DNA from: DASUPK01 sp963763955
Lineage (GTDB): Bacteria > Actinomycetota > Thermoleophilia > Solirubrobacterales > 70-9
Assembly (NCBI GenBank): GCA_963763955.1
Contig: CAVXQP010000026.1
Coordinates: forward strand, 1 to 64,000
Reading direction: 5' to 3'
DNA length: 64,000 nt
The notes below the pieces were generated by a model that was not told where the DNA came from, did not search any database, and saw only the letters and a program-made list of their open reading frames with translations. The position numbers and the translations under genes were made by a program. The number at the start of each line of letters is the position of its first letter. Within the stretch, counting starts at the first letter, position 1. Shown here in pieces: positions 1-7,727 of the stretch.

Positions 1-75
1 GCGATCGCCTTCACCGAGATGATCCTGCGGCTCGGGCGGACGCCGCGAGACCAGCTCCAGGCCTACACCCTCTAG
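1..75 (+). CDS. C-terminal end of an unidentified gene (partial)
   Basis: Frame 1 is open from the first base to a TAG at 73-75 and encodes a 24-residue tail ending in LRLGRTPRDQLQAYTL. The gene starts before the window, so its family cannot be named. It converges on the next gene, and the two stop codons overlap at a CTAG. It could also be a chance open frame, because only 24 codons are visible. Confidence 0.4.
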   Translation, partial: AIAFTEMILRLGRTPRDQLQAYTL

Positions 76-1001
76 CCCGCGAGCTCCGCGATGTACTTGA
101 CGCCGTCGAGGTCGCGGTGCGTCAGGTACTGGAGCATCACCCGCTCGACGCCGAGCCTCTCGAGCTCTGTGAGCTGCTTGCGGACCTCCGCCACGGTGCC
201 GATCAGCGTGTTCGGAGGGCGTTCCTTCAGGTAGGCCTCCGGGTCCGGGGCCTCCTCGCCGCGCGCCTCCGCGACAGCGTGGGCCCGCTCGAGCAGGTCG
301 ACCTCGTCCGACCCGATGATGCACCCGGACATCAGGGAGATCGTCGGTTGATCGCGGCCCGCCGCATCCCAGGCCGCCCTGACCTTCGGGATCGCCTCGG
401 CGGCCTCCTCGGCGCTCATCATCACGAGGTTGTACTCATCGGCCCAGCGCGCCGCGAGGCGGAGGCTCCGCGGTCTCGCGCGCCCGCCGATGAGGAGGTT
501 GGGCGGCGAGATCGGTTTCGGCAGCGCGTTCCCCTCCATTCGATAGTGCTCGCCCTCGAACTCGAGCGACCCCTCATCCCACTGCCGGCGGACTATCTCG
601 ACCTGCTCCTCGAGCATCTCGAACCGCTCCCCGGTCGGCGGGAAGGGGAAGCCGTAGGCGTTGTGCTCGGTCTCCAGCCAGCCGGCGCCCATCCCCAGCT
701 CGACCCTGCCGCCGCCAGCGATGTGATCGGCGGTGACGACGTTCTTCGCCAGCACCGAGGGGTGCCGGAAGGTGACCGGCGAGACCAGGGTCCCGAGACG
801 CAGCGTAGACGTGATCGCCGCCAGCCCGGCGATCGTCGCCCAGGCGTCCAGCGACCCACGGTCGGTCTGGCCGACCACCGAGAGGTAGTGGTCCGAGCGG
901 AAGAGCGCCTCGATTGGGCTCTCCTCGCAGGCCTTGGCCAGTGCCACCCACTCCTCCCAGGTGACGGACTCCTGACCCTCGATCATCAGGCAGATGCGCA
1001 T
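72..1001 (-). CDS. LLM-class F420-dependent oxidoreductase
   Basis: About 309 residues with the bacterial luciferase-like monooxygenase fold. The N-terminal strand runs into IEGQES; further on come RSDHYLSV, a LRLGTLVSPVTFRHP block, GRVELGMGAGWLETEHNAYGFPFP, and a late NLLIGGRARPRSLRLAARWADEYN segment. All are typical of the F420-binding actinobacterial members rather than FMN-type enzymes. The substrate cannot be read from sequence. The ATG at 1001 overlaps the TGA of the upstream gene (TGATG), indicating translational coupling; a GTG one codon earlier is possible. It is the last gene of a four-gene minus-strand run starting at 2029. Confidence 0.85.
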   Translation of the reverse strand: MRICLMIEGQESVTWEEWVALAKACEESPIEALFRSDHYLSVVGQTDRGSLDAWATIAGLAAITSTLRLGTLVSPVTFRHPSVLAKNVVTADHIAGGGRVELGMGAGWLETEHNAYGFPFPPTGERFEMLEEQVEIVRRQWDEGSLEFEGEHYRMEGNALPKPISPPNLLIGGRARPRSLRLAARWADEYNLVMMSAEEAAEAIPKVRAAWDAAGRDQPTISLMSGCIIGSDEVDLLERAHAVAEARGEEAPDPEAYLKERPPNTLIGTVAEVRKQLTELERLGVERVMLQYLTHRDLDGVKYIAELAG

Positions 1002-1294
1002 CACTCCTCCAGGATCTTCGCGTCGGAGATGACCTGGACCTTGCCACCTCGGCGGAAGTGGACGTCGACCGTCTCGTTCTTGCCGTAGCTGCCGAAGAGG
1101 CCGAGGGTCATCGCAAGCCAGCGGCTGGTGCTCACCTTCTCCTTGACGAGCGGCCTGGAGAAGACGATCTCCCGGCCGTGGATCGAATAGTCGCTGCCCT
1201 CCTTCTGCTCGGTCCCATTGATGAAGACCTGGATCGGCCGCTCGGCTCCGCCCGGCAGCCGAATCCTCCGCCCGACCTCAACGCTCTCGGTCAT
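1001..1294 (-). CDS. Conserved hypothetical protein, 97 aa
   Basis: Small soluble protein with no recognised domain. The middle reads INGTEQKEGSDYSIHGREIVF, a beta-rich pattern, followed by a short hydrophobic stretch (RWLAMTLGLFGSYG) and a basic strand (VDVHFRRGGKVQVISD). It is translationally coupled to the LLM oxidoreductase downstream and follows the paralogous pair at 1319-2029. A role connected to the oxidoreductase is only an inference from coupling. Confidence 0.7.
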   Translation of the reverse strand: MTESVEVGRRIRLPGGAERPIQVFINGTEQKEGSDYSIHGREIVFSRPLVKEKVSTSRWLAMTLGLFGSYGKNETVDVHFRRGGKVQVISDAKILEE

Positions 1295-1318
1295 CGGCGA
1301 GGAGATTAGTCCGCCGCC

Positions 1319-1663
1319 TCAGCCGGCAAGCGCCGCCTGCAGCCGCTCGAACGCCTCGTCGAGCGAGTCGGCCTCGATCGCCTCCCTGTTGATCTCGCCG
1401 GTATACGCGATCGCGTGGCCGTCGCTCATCAAGTCGATACCTCCCTCCTTGGATCGGAGGGGCGCGGGGCCGGAGATCTGGATGCGGGCATGAACCTCCT
1501 CCTCGGAGGGGTTGAACTCGTCCACCATGTTCACCGGAGGCAACCGGTCCTCGTCCCGGATCTCGTCGAGCCGCAGACGAGCATCGGCGATCGCCTCCTC
1601 GAGCGACTCGAACTTCTCGCTCCCGACATCACCTGCATGCTGCGCGGTCACCTTCCAAGCCAT
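1319..1663 (-). CDS. Small conserved protein, paralog of the adjacent gene
   Basis: 114 residues beginning MAWKVTAQHAGDVGSEKF and continuing with a helix rich in Glu/Ala/Arg, a DRLPPV block, a beta region ending in the conserved AIAYTGE motif, and a C-terminal helix DEAFERLQAAL. The upstream neighbour (1688-2029) has the same layout with similar sequence throughout, so the two are a tandem duplication. No known domain is recognised. The regular charged/hydrophobic pattern suggests a small soluble alpha/beta protein. Confidence 0.75.
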   Translation of the reverse strand: MAWKVTAQHAGDVGSEKFESLEEAIADARLRLDEIRDEDRLPPVNMVDEFNPSEEEVHARIQISGPAPLRSKEGGIDLMSDGHAIAYTGEINREAIEADSLDEAFERLQAALAG

Positions 1664-1687
1664 CCGGCGAGCAGCCTAGTCGCAGCG

Positions 1688-2029
1688 TCAATCCCCCAGG
1701 CTGGCGCGCAGGTGCTCGAACGCCTGATCGAGGTTGCCCGCCTCGATCGTCTCCTTGCGCATCGCGCCGGTATAGGCGATCGCGTTCCCATCGCCCATCA
1801 CGTCGATGCCGCCCTCCCGGCTCTTGATCAAACCGGGCCCGGAGATCTCGATGCGAGCCTGAACCCGCTGCCCGGGCGTGAAGTCGCGAATGCTCCGAAT
1901 GGGCGGCAGCCGGTCCTCACGCTGCACCTCCTCAACGCGCCTCCGAGCCTCGTCGATCGCCTCATCGAGTGTCGCGAACTTCTCGCGCCCCACATCGCTC
2001 CCATGTCTGACGGTGACCTTCCAGCTCAC
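1688..2029 (-). CDS. Small conserved protein, paralog of the adjacent gene
   Basis: 113 residues beginning MSWKVTVRHGSDVGREKF. Shared landmarks with the copy downstream are the N-terminal xWKVT strand, EAIxxARxR helix, EDRLPP, IxISGP, EGGID, DGxAIAYTG and a terminal LDxAFExL helix. It is the promoter-proximal gene of the run and sits next to a long imperfect palindrome that separates it from citrate synthase. Function unknown. Confidence 0.75.
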   Translation of the reverse strand: MSWKVTVRHGSDVGREKFATLDEAIDEARRRVEEVQREDRLPPIRSIRDFTPGQRVQARIEISGPGLIKSREGGIDVMGDGNAIAYTGAMRKETIEAGNLDQAFEHLRASLGD

Positions 2030-2052
2030 CCCGCGTGAGGCTATCCGCCTAT

Positions 2053-2133
2053 CGGGCGGGTGGCGCCGAATTTCCGTCGCTGGCGCGACTGTTTTCCGCG
2101 TCTGCGACGAAATTCGGCGACAGGACCCGCCCG
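2053..2133. repeat. Long imperfect hairpin between citrate synthase and the small-gene operon
   Basis: Three nested pairs of arms are visible: CGGGCGGGT (2053-2061) with ACCCGCCCG (2125-2133), CGCCGAATTTC (2064-2074) with GAAATTCGGCG (2109-2119), and CGTCGC (2075-2080) with GCGACG (2104-2109, sharing one base with the second arm). The result is a stem of about 80 nt. It lies downstream of the citrate synthase stop and upstream of the gene at 2029. It may act as a terminator or be a relic of a small palindromic repeat. There is no T-run. Confidence 0.6.
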
Positions 2134-2140
2134 CCGGCGC

Positions 2141-3538
2141 CTACGCGCCTCGGCGGGGCTTCTTGGGTCTCTTCGCCGGCGGCCCGGTGATCTTCTCGGG
2201 ACCGTCGCGCTCGTCAGCGGGGGTGTAGTCGACGTCGCGTCGGCCGGTGTAGATCTGGCGCGGCCGTGCGATCTTCAGTTCCGGATCCTCGTTCTGCTCC
2301 ATCCACTGGGCGACCCAGCCGGAGGTGCGGGGGATGGCGAAGATCACCGTGAACATGTCGGTCGGGATCCCCATCGCCTCGTAGATCAGGCCGGAGTAGT
2401 AGTCGACGTTCGGGTAGAGCTTGCGCGAGGTGAAGTACTCGTCGTCGAGTGCCCGCTTCTCGAGCTCCGTGGCGATGTCGAGCAGCGGGTTCTCGCCGGT
2501 CGCCTCGAGCACCTCGTCGACGTGCTTCTTGATGATCCGCGCCCGAGGGTCGTAGTTCTTGTAGACCCGGTGACCGAAGCCCATCAGCTTCTCCTCGCGG
2601 TTCTTCACGCCCTCGAGGAAGTCGGGGATGTTCTCGACGGTCTCGATCCGGCGCAGCATCCGCAGCACCGCCTCGTTGGCGCCGCCGTGCAGCGGGCCGT
2701 AGAGGGCGGCCACGCCGGCGGCGACCGCCGAGTATGGGTCGACGCCCGAGGACCCCACCGAGCGGACCGCATTGGTCGAGCAGTTCTGCTCGTGGTCGGC
2801 GTGGAGGATGAAGAGGACGTCCAGAGCCTTGGCAAGACGGGGGTCGGGCTCATAGCTGTTCTCCATCTTGAAGAGCATCGAGAGGACGTTCTCGGAGTAC
2901 TCGAGCTCGTTGTCCGGATAGACGTAGGGGAAGCCCATGCTGTGGCGGTACGCCCAGGCGGCGAGCGTGGGGATCTTGGCGATCAGCCTGATCGCCGCCA
3001 TGTAGCGCTCCTCCGGGTCGTCGATGTGCTTGGCCTCCGGGTAGAAGGTCGAGAGCGCTCCGACGTTGGCGAGCAGCATCCCCATCGGATGAGCGTCGTG
3101 GCGGAAGGCCTCGTTGAGCTTCTTGATGTCCTCGTGGGCGAAGGTGTGATGGGTGACGTCGTACCTCCAGCGCTCGAGCTGGGGTGGGGTGGGGAGCTCG
3201 CCGAAGATCAGGAGGTAGGCGACCTCGAGGTAGGTGGAGTGCTCGCAGAGCTGCTCGATCGGGATGCCGCGGTGCTGCAGCACGCCCGCCTCGCCGTCGA
3301 TGAAGGTGATCGCAGATCGACAGGAGGCCGTGTTGGTGAAGGCCGGGTCGTAGCCCATCAGGCCGAAGTCGTCGTCCGAGACCTTGATCTGCCGCAGGTC
3401 CATCGTCTTGATGGTCCCGTCGCTGATCTCGACCTCGTAGCCCTTGCCGGTGCGGTTGTCGGTGATGCTGAGGGTGTCGCCGCCGGAGCCATCCTGCGCT
3501 CCGTCAACCTGCGGCTTTGTCTCCTGTTCCGTCGCCAT
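2141..3538 (-). CDS. gltA: Citrate synthase
   Basis: 465 residues, the size of type II hexameric citrate synthases. It condenses acetyl-CoA with oxaloacetate at the entry of the TCA cycle. The active-site blocks are intact: LHADHEQNCSTNAVR, GPLHGGANEAVLRML with the catalytic His, and MGFGHRVYKNYDPRA with the second His. The N-terminal extension is Gln/Gly/Asp-rich, and the C-terminus ends in a basic Pro/Lys tail. The start at 3538 is preferred over an in-frame ATG 12 codons upstream because GAGGAGG lies just before it. It is divergent from the methyltransferase gene at 3586. Confidence 0.95.
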   Translation of the reverse strand: MATEQETKPQVDGAQDGSGGDTLSITDNRTGKGYEVEISDGTIKTMDLRQIKVSDDDFGLMGYDPAFTNTASCRSAITFIDGEAGVLQHRGIPIEQLCEHSTYLEVAYLLIFGELPTPPQLERWRYDVTHHTFAHEDIKKLNEAFRHDAHPMGMLLANVGALSTFYPEAKHIDDPEERYMAAIRLIAKIPTLAAWAYRHSMGFPYVYPDNELEYSENVLSMLFKMENSYEPDPRLAKALDVLFILHADHEQNCSTNAVRSVGSSGVDPYSAVAAGVAALYGPLHGGANEAVLRMLRRIETVENIPDFLEGVKNREEKLMGFGHRVYKNYDPRARIIKKHVDEVLEATGENPLLDIATELEKRALDDEYFTSRKLYPNVDYYSGLIYEAMGIPTDMFTVIFAIPRTSGWVAQWMEQNEDPELKIARPRQIYTGRRDVDYTPADERDGPEKITGPPAKRPKKPRRGA

Positions 3539-3573
3539 CGAACCTCCTCGCTCGGGGTGCCGCTCTGCCCACA

Positions 3574-3579
3574 TATCTT
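3574..3579 (+). promoter_or_regulatory. Putative -10 box (TATCTT) of a leaderless promoter
   Basis: TATCTT ends 6 nt before the GTG at 3586, so transcription would begin at or next to the start codon. No Shine-Dalgarno sequence separates it from the GTG. The same spacing recurs before many genes in this window. Confidence 0.45.
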
Positions 3580-3585
3580 CTCACG

Positions 3586-4314
3586 GTGGAGTTTCCGGCA
3601 AACCGCCCGAGCAAGGACGAGACACTGGGTTTGTTCGCCGGCCTGCCACGCCGCTACGACCTCGCCGGCGCCGTGCTCAGCTTCGGCCAGGACCCGCGCT
3701 GGCGCCGGGCGATGGTTGGCGAGGTGCGCGCCCGGCGCGATCAGCGCGTCCTGGACGTCGCCACCGGAACCGGCATGGTCGCCGGCGCGCTGGTCCGCCG
3801 CTACGACTGTCGCGTCGTCGGTCTCGACCAGAGCCCCGAGATGCTTGCCGGTGCCCAGGCGAAGCTCGACGCCGACGCCGGGCTCGCCTCGCGAATCGAG
3901 CTGGTCAGGGGCGAGGCGGAGTCGCTGGCCTTCGCGGATGGCGAATTCGACCACCTCACCTTCACCTATCTGCTCAGATACGTCGAGGACCCCGGGGCCA
4001 CGTTGCGCGAGCTGGCGCGTGTGGTCAAGCCGGGTGGACGCATCGCCTCGCTCGAGTTCATGCTCCCTCCCAACGTCATCGCGCGCGATCTCTGGTGGAT
4101 CTACACCCGCACCGCGATGCCCGCCCTGGGTCGGGTGATCTCCCGCGACTGGTACGTGGTCGGCCGCTTCCTCGGACCGAGCATCACCGATCTCTACCGC
4201 AGGCTGCCGCTCGACCGCCAGCTGGAGCTCTGGCGGGCGGCGGGCATCGAGGACGTGCAAGCGCGCGTCATGAGCCTCGGCGGCGGCGTGGTGATCTGGG
4301 GGACGCGTGGCTGA
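3586..4314 (+). CDS. SAM-dependent methyltransferase, UbiE/MenG-like
   Basis: 242 residues. The N-terminus (DETLGLFAGLPRRYDLAGAVLSFGQDPRWRR) matches the opening of the UbiE/COQ5 family, followed by SAM motif I VLDVATGTGMVA, the acidic VVGLDQSPEML strand, and the post-motif LRELARVVKPGGRIASLEF. A role in C-methylation of demethylmenaquinone is plausible because this lineage uses menaquinone and a complex I operon is nearby. The family also has many non-quinone members. The GTG at 3586 is chosen from the family start and the -10 spacing. It overlaps the downstream membrane-protein gene by 8 nt. Confidence 0.8.
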   Translation: MEFPANRPSKDETLGLFAGLPRRYDLAGAVLSFGQDPRWRRAMVGEVRARRDQRVLDVATGTGMVAGALVRRYDCRVVGLDQSPEMLAGAQAKLDADAGLASRIELVRGEAESLAFADGEFDHLTFTYLLRYVEDPGATLRELARVVKPGGRIASLEFMLPPNVIARDLWWIYTRTAMPALGRVISRDWYVVGRFLGPSITDLYRRLPLDRQLELWRAAGIEDVQARVMSLGGGVVIWGTRG

Positions 4315-5059
4315 CGCGGAACGCCTCGAGCGGCCCGCCTTCTACGCGCTGCGCCGTGGAGGCTGGCGCGACCTGGTCACGATCCTCCATCCGCCGTACA
4401 CGGCCTGGAACCTGGCGAACGTCGGCTTCGGCGCCGCCGCCGCCACGCAGATCCACACCGACCGCTTCGTGGCGACGCTGGCGGCCTTCTTCCTGGCCGT
4501 CGGGATCAGCGCACATGCCCTCGACGAGCTCAACGGCCGCCCCCTGAAGACCGAGCTCTCGGATCGCGCGCTGATCGGGCTGGCGGTCGTCTCGCTCGCG
4601 GGAGCGATCGGGATCGGCATCGCGGGGTGCATCATCGTCTCGGCGACCCTTGCCCCATTCGTGCTGGTGGGCGGCTTCTTCGTGGTCGCCTACAACCTGG
4701 AGCTCTTCGGCGGGCGTTTCCACACCGACTTCTGGCTCGCCTTCGCCTGGGCGGCGTTCCCTGCGGTGACCTCGTGGTGGATCAACACGCTCTCGTTCGC
4801 CTCGGTGAAGACGGACATCGCCGGCCTGCTGGTGGCGGCGGGATGCTTCGGCCTGGTCAGCGTGCAGCGGCGCCTCTCAACGCCTGTCCGCAGGCTGAGG
4901 CGGAAGACCGTCTCGGTCACCGGCGAGCAGCGGCTCGAGGACGGCACGGTGATCCCCCTGACCGTCGCCGAGCTCGCTGGGCCCCTCGATTCGTCGCTGC
5001 GCGGGCTCTCCTGGGCCGTCGTGGTGCTGGCGGCCGGGCTGGTCGTGATCCGCTACTGA
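4307..5059 (+). CDS. Polytopic membrane protein, possibly UbiA-like
   Basis: 250 residues with several hydrophobic spans (roughly residues 35-65, 85-130, 140-200 and 230-248). The loop AHALDELNGRPLKT after the second span resembles the Asp-rich prenyl-diphosphate loop of UbiA-type prenyltransferases, but a full NDxxDxxxD motif is not seen. Its start lies inside the methyltransferase gene (8-nt overlap), so the two are cotranslated. Coupling of a quinone-type methyltransferase with a prenyltransferase-like protein would make sense, but the assignment is tentative. Confidence 0.6.
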   Translation: MADAERLERPAFYALRRGGWRDLVTILHPPYTAWNLANVGFGAAAATQIHTDRFVATLAAFFLAVGISAHALDELNGRPLKTELSDRALIGLAVVSLAGAIGIGIAGCIIVSATLAPFVLVGGFFVVAYNLELFGGRFHTDFWLAFAWAAFPAVTSWWINTLSFASVKTDIAGLLVAAGCFGLVSVQRRLSTPVRRLRRKTVSVTGEQRLEDGTVIPLTVAELAGPLDSSLRGLSWAVVVLAAGLVVIRY

Positions 5060-5141
5060 GCTCGGCCCGGTCAGGTCCGTCCACGTGGTCCTCGGCGGAG
5101 AGGGGAGGGGTGAGCTCGGGCATCAGGCGCAAGCCCGATCG

Positions 5142-5147
5142 TAGACT
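5142..5147 (+). promoter_or_regulatory. Putative -10 box (TAGACT), leaderless
   Basis: TAGACT ends 6 nt upstream of the GTG start of the antiporter at 5154. There is no ribosome-binding site in between. Confidence 0.4.
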
Positions 5148-5153
5148 CGGCGC

Positions 5154-6740
5154 GTGAACGACATCGAGGTCCTGATTGCGCTCGTCGCCGTGGCCATCCT
5201 CCTCGTTCGGGTCGCCGATGCGATCTCGGTTCCCTATCCGATCGTGCTGGTGCTCGGCGGCCTGGCGATCGGCTTCGTCCCGGGTGGTCCGACGCTCGAG
5301 CTGCAGCCGGATGTCGTCTTCCTGGTCTTCCTGCCGCCCCTGCTCCAATCCGCCGGCTATTGGGCCTCCCCCAAGGAGCTGCGGGCCGAGTTGGTTCCGC
5401 TCACCTGGCTCGTCTTCGGACTCACGCTGGCGACGATGGTGGCCGTCGCCGCCATCGCCCAGGCGGTCATCCCCAGCATCAGCTGGGCGGAGGGGCTCGT
5501 CCTGGGGGCCATCGTCTCGCCCACCGACCCCGTCGCCGCGATCGCCACCTTCGAGCGCGTCGGCATCTCCGATCGGCTCGCGACATTGGTAGAGGGGGAG
5601 AGCATGGTCAATGACGCAGTCGCCTTGGTCGCCTACAAGGTCGCGCTCGCCGCCGTCGTGAGCGGCATGCTGACCGCCGACGAGGCTGTCGACGACCTGA
5701 TTCTCGGGGTCGTCGGCGGCATCGCGATCGGCCTCGCCGTCTCCTGGCTGGTGACCGTCGCGCTGCGCAGGCTAAACGACGCGCCTCTGGCGATCCTGCT
5801 CACCGTGTTCAGCGCCTACGCGTCCTTCGCGCTCGCCGACGGCATCGGCGCCTCGGGCGTGCTGGCCGCCGTCACCAGCGGGATGTACGCGGGTTGGCGG
5901 TCGCATCTCGTCATGGATGCCGATCTCCGCCTCAACTCGCAGTCCTTCTGGCGGGTGCTCGTCTTCGCCCTCAACGCCATCCTCTTCGTGCTGGTCGGCG
6001 AGCAGTTCCCGCAGATCCTCCGCAGGGTCGGCGAGACGTTCTCGCCAGGTGAGATCGTCGGCTACGGCCTGATGGTCTCGGCCGTCGTCGTCGCTGTTCG
6101 TCTCATCTGGCAGTTCCTCCCTGGCTCGCTGGGGCGGTTGCTGCCGGCACTGGGGGACACGGGCGGAGGGGAGAACTGGCGCGAGCGCCTGCTGATCGGG
6201 TGGAGCGGGATGCGAGGCGCCGTCTCCCTCGCTGCCGCGCTGGCGCTGCCGTTCTCCCTCGACTCAGGCGCGCCCTTCGGCTCACGTGACCTGATCGTCT
6301 ACCTGACGGTGGCGGTGATCTTCGTGACGCTGGTCGGCCAGGGGCTGACGCTGCCATGGCTGGTCAGGCGCCTTGGCTTGAGCGCCTCGGGGCCCTGGGC
6401 TCCGGACGAGGCGGTCGCCCGTCTCGCCGCGGCACAGGCTGCGCTCGACCGGCTCGATCAGCTGGAGTCAGACGGCACCCCGGTGCCCGAGAACGCCCTT
6501 GCACGCCTGCGCGAGCTCTACCAGGCCCGGTTCGCCCGCAGCGTCGCGGCGCTCTCGGGCGAGGCGCCGGAGGTGCATATCGAGGACCCGCTGTCCGGTT
6601 ACCGCAGGCTGCGCGAGGACCTGATCGGCACCGAGCGGGACACCCTGCTGGCCATGCGGGACGACGGCCGGATCAACCTGGAGCTTTTCCGCCGGATCCA
6701 GCGCGACCTCGACCTGGACGAGGCGCGGCTCGGGACCTGA
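5154..6740 (+). CDS. Na+/H+ antiporter, CPA1 (NhaP) family
   Basis: 528 residues. About 12 hydrophobic spans fill the first 400 residues, followed by a soluble helical tail. Transport-core motifs are clear: GAIVSPTDPVAAIATF, then VEGESMVNDAVALVAYK with the ND pair typical of electroneutral CPA1 exchangers, and a late WSGMRGAVSLAAALALP. It exchanges Na+ (or K+) for protons in the cytoplasmic membrane. The cytosolic C-terminus (about residues 420-528) is rich in Arg/Glu/Leu. The stop codon TGA touches a palindromic element that separates it from the convergent kinase gene. Confidence 0.9.
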   Translation: MNDIEVLIALVAVAILLVRVADAISVPYPIVLVLGGLAIGFVPGGPTLELQPDVVFLVFLPPLLQSAGYWASPKELRAELVPLTWLVFGLTLATMVAVAAIAQAVIPSISWAEGLVLGAIVSPTDPVAAIATFERVGISDRLATLVEGESMVNDAVALVAYKVALAAVVSGMLTADEAVDDLILGVVGGIAIGLAVSWLVTVALRRLNDAPLAILLTVFSAYASFALADGIGASGVLAAVTSGMYAGWRSHLVMDADLRLNSQSFWRVLVFALNAILFVLVGEQFPQILRRVGETFSPGEIVGYGLMVSAVVVAVRLIWQFLPGSLGRLLPALGDTGGGENWRERLLIGWSGMRGAVSLAAALALPFSLDSGAPFGSRDLIVYLTVAVIFVTLVGQGLTLPWLVRRLGLSASGPWAPDEAVARLAAAQAALDRLDQLESDGTPVPENALARLRELYQARFARSVAALSGEAPEVHIEDPLSGYRRLREDLIGTERDTLLAMRDDGRINLELFRRIQRDLDLDEARLGT

Positions 6741-6780
6741 TGCGAGGGTGCTCCGCAGGCGGAGCCGAGGAGCAACCCGA
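6740..6780 (+). repeat. Palindromic element, long form (copy A1)
   Basis: Starts ATGCGAGGGTGCTCCGCAGG and closes with GGAGCAACCCG. The arms GGGTGCTCC and GGAGCAACCC pair around a GC-rich loop. The first base overlaps the antiporter stop codon, and the element ends at the stop of the convergent PfkB kinase. It is nearly identical to copies at 19134-19178 and 51455-51498. In this position it could also help terminate both transcripts. Confidence 0.8.
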
Positions 6781-7716
6781 TTAGGACGGGGCCTCCACTT
6801 CGAACGTCGTGATCCGGCGGAACTCGCGAAGACGCTCGTCGATCTGCTCGCGGGTCAGAGACTGCATCCGGTCGGTGCCGAAGTCCTCGACGTTGAACGA
6901 AGCGAGCACCGAGCCATAGGCCATCGCCTGGCGCAGGACCTCGTGGTCGAGGACTGAGTCCCCGGCGGCGCGGCGGCTGTCGAGGTATCCGAGGAACCCG
7001 CCGGCGAAGCAGTCGCCCGCCCCGGTGGGGTCCCTGACGTCCTCCAGGAGGTAGCCCGGGATCGCGAAGTAGTCGTCGCTCGAGAAGAGCGCCGCGCCGT
7101 ACTCGCCGCGCTTGGCGACCACCACGTTGGGGCCCATCTCCATCGCCGCCCGTGCGGCCCGGGCCAGGTTCGGCTCGCCGGTGAGCTCGCGGATCTCCGC
7201 GTCGTTCAGCAGCAGGAAGTCGACCGTGCCGATTGCCCGCACCAGCGCCTCCCGCTCGTTGTCGAGCCAGAAGTTCATCGAATCGAGGGCCGCAAACTCG
7301 GCGCCCTCGCAGCGCTCCCTCACGCCTCGCTGGAGGTCCGGCTGGATGTTCCCGAGGAAGAGGATGTCGGCCTTGCACGAGGCCTGGGAGAGCTTCGGGT
7401 TGAAGTCGGCGAACACGTTGAGCTGGGTGTCGTCGGTGTGGGCGACGTTCATGTCGTACTCGTAATGGCCCCGCCAGAAGAAGGTCTCGCCGCCCGAGAC
7501 CCGCTCGATGTCGTCGGTGATGACGCCACGCCCCTCGAGCACGCCGAGCTCCTCGTCGCCGAAGTCGTCACCGACCGGGCCCACCACGCGCACGTCCGTG
7601 AAGAAGCTCGCGGCCAGGGAGAAGTGGACGGCTGAGCCGCCCAACATCCGGTCGCGCTCCCCGAACGGAGTGCGGACGGAATCGAAGGCAATCGACCCTA
7701 CGGCGGTTAGCGACAT
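6781..7716 (-). CDS. PfkB-family carbohydrate/nucleoside kinase
   Basis: 311 residues. The ribokinase fold is shown by the N-terminal substrate block RMLGGSAVHFSLAASFF and the C-terminal anion hole/catalytic motif RDPTGAGDCFAGGFLGYL, with the base Asp. NDAEIRELTGE and VVVAKRGEYGAALF are the other family signatures. The sugar or nucleoside substrate cannot be told from motifs. The ATG at 7716 is only 11 nt from the divergent quinone oxidoreductase start, so each gene's promoter must lie largely in the other gene. It is convergent with the antiporter. Confidence 0.88.
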   Translation of the reverse strand: MSLTAVGSIAFDSVRTPFGERDRMLGGSAVHFSLAASFFTDVRVVGPVGDDFGDEELGVLEGRGVITDDIERVSGGETFFWRGHYEYDMNVAHTDDTQLNVFADFNPKLSQASCKADILFLGNIQPDLQRGVRERCEGAEFAALDSMNFWLDNEREALVRAIGTVDFLLLNDAEIRELTGEPNLARAARAAMEMGPNVVVAKRGEYGAALFSSDDYFAIPGYLLEDVRDPTGAGDCFAGGFLGYLDSRRAAGDSVLDHEVLRQAMAYGSVLASFNVEDFGTDRMQSLTREQIDERLREFRRITTFEVEAPS

Positions 7717-7721
7717 ATCCT
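7716..7721 (+). promoter_or_regulatory. Putative -10 box (TATCCT), leaderless
   Basis: TATCCT ends 6 nt before the GTG at 7728 and overlaps the start codon of the divergent kinase gene. Confidence 0.4.
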
Positions 7722-7727
7722 TGAACC

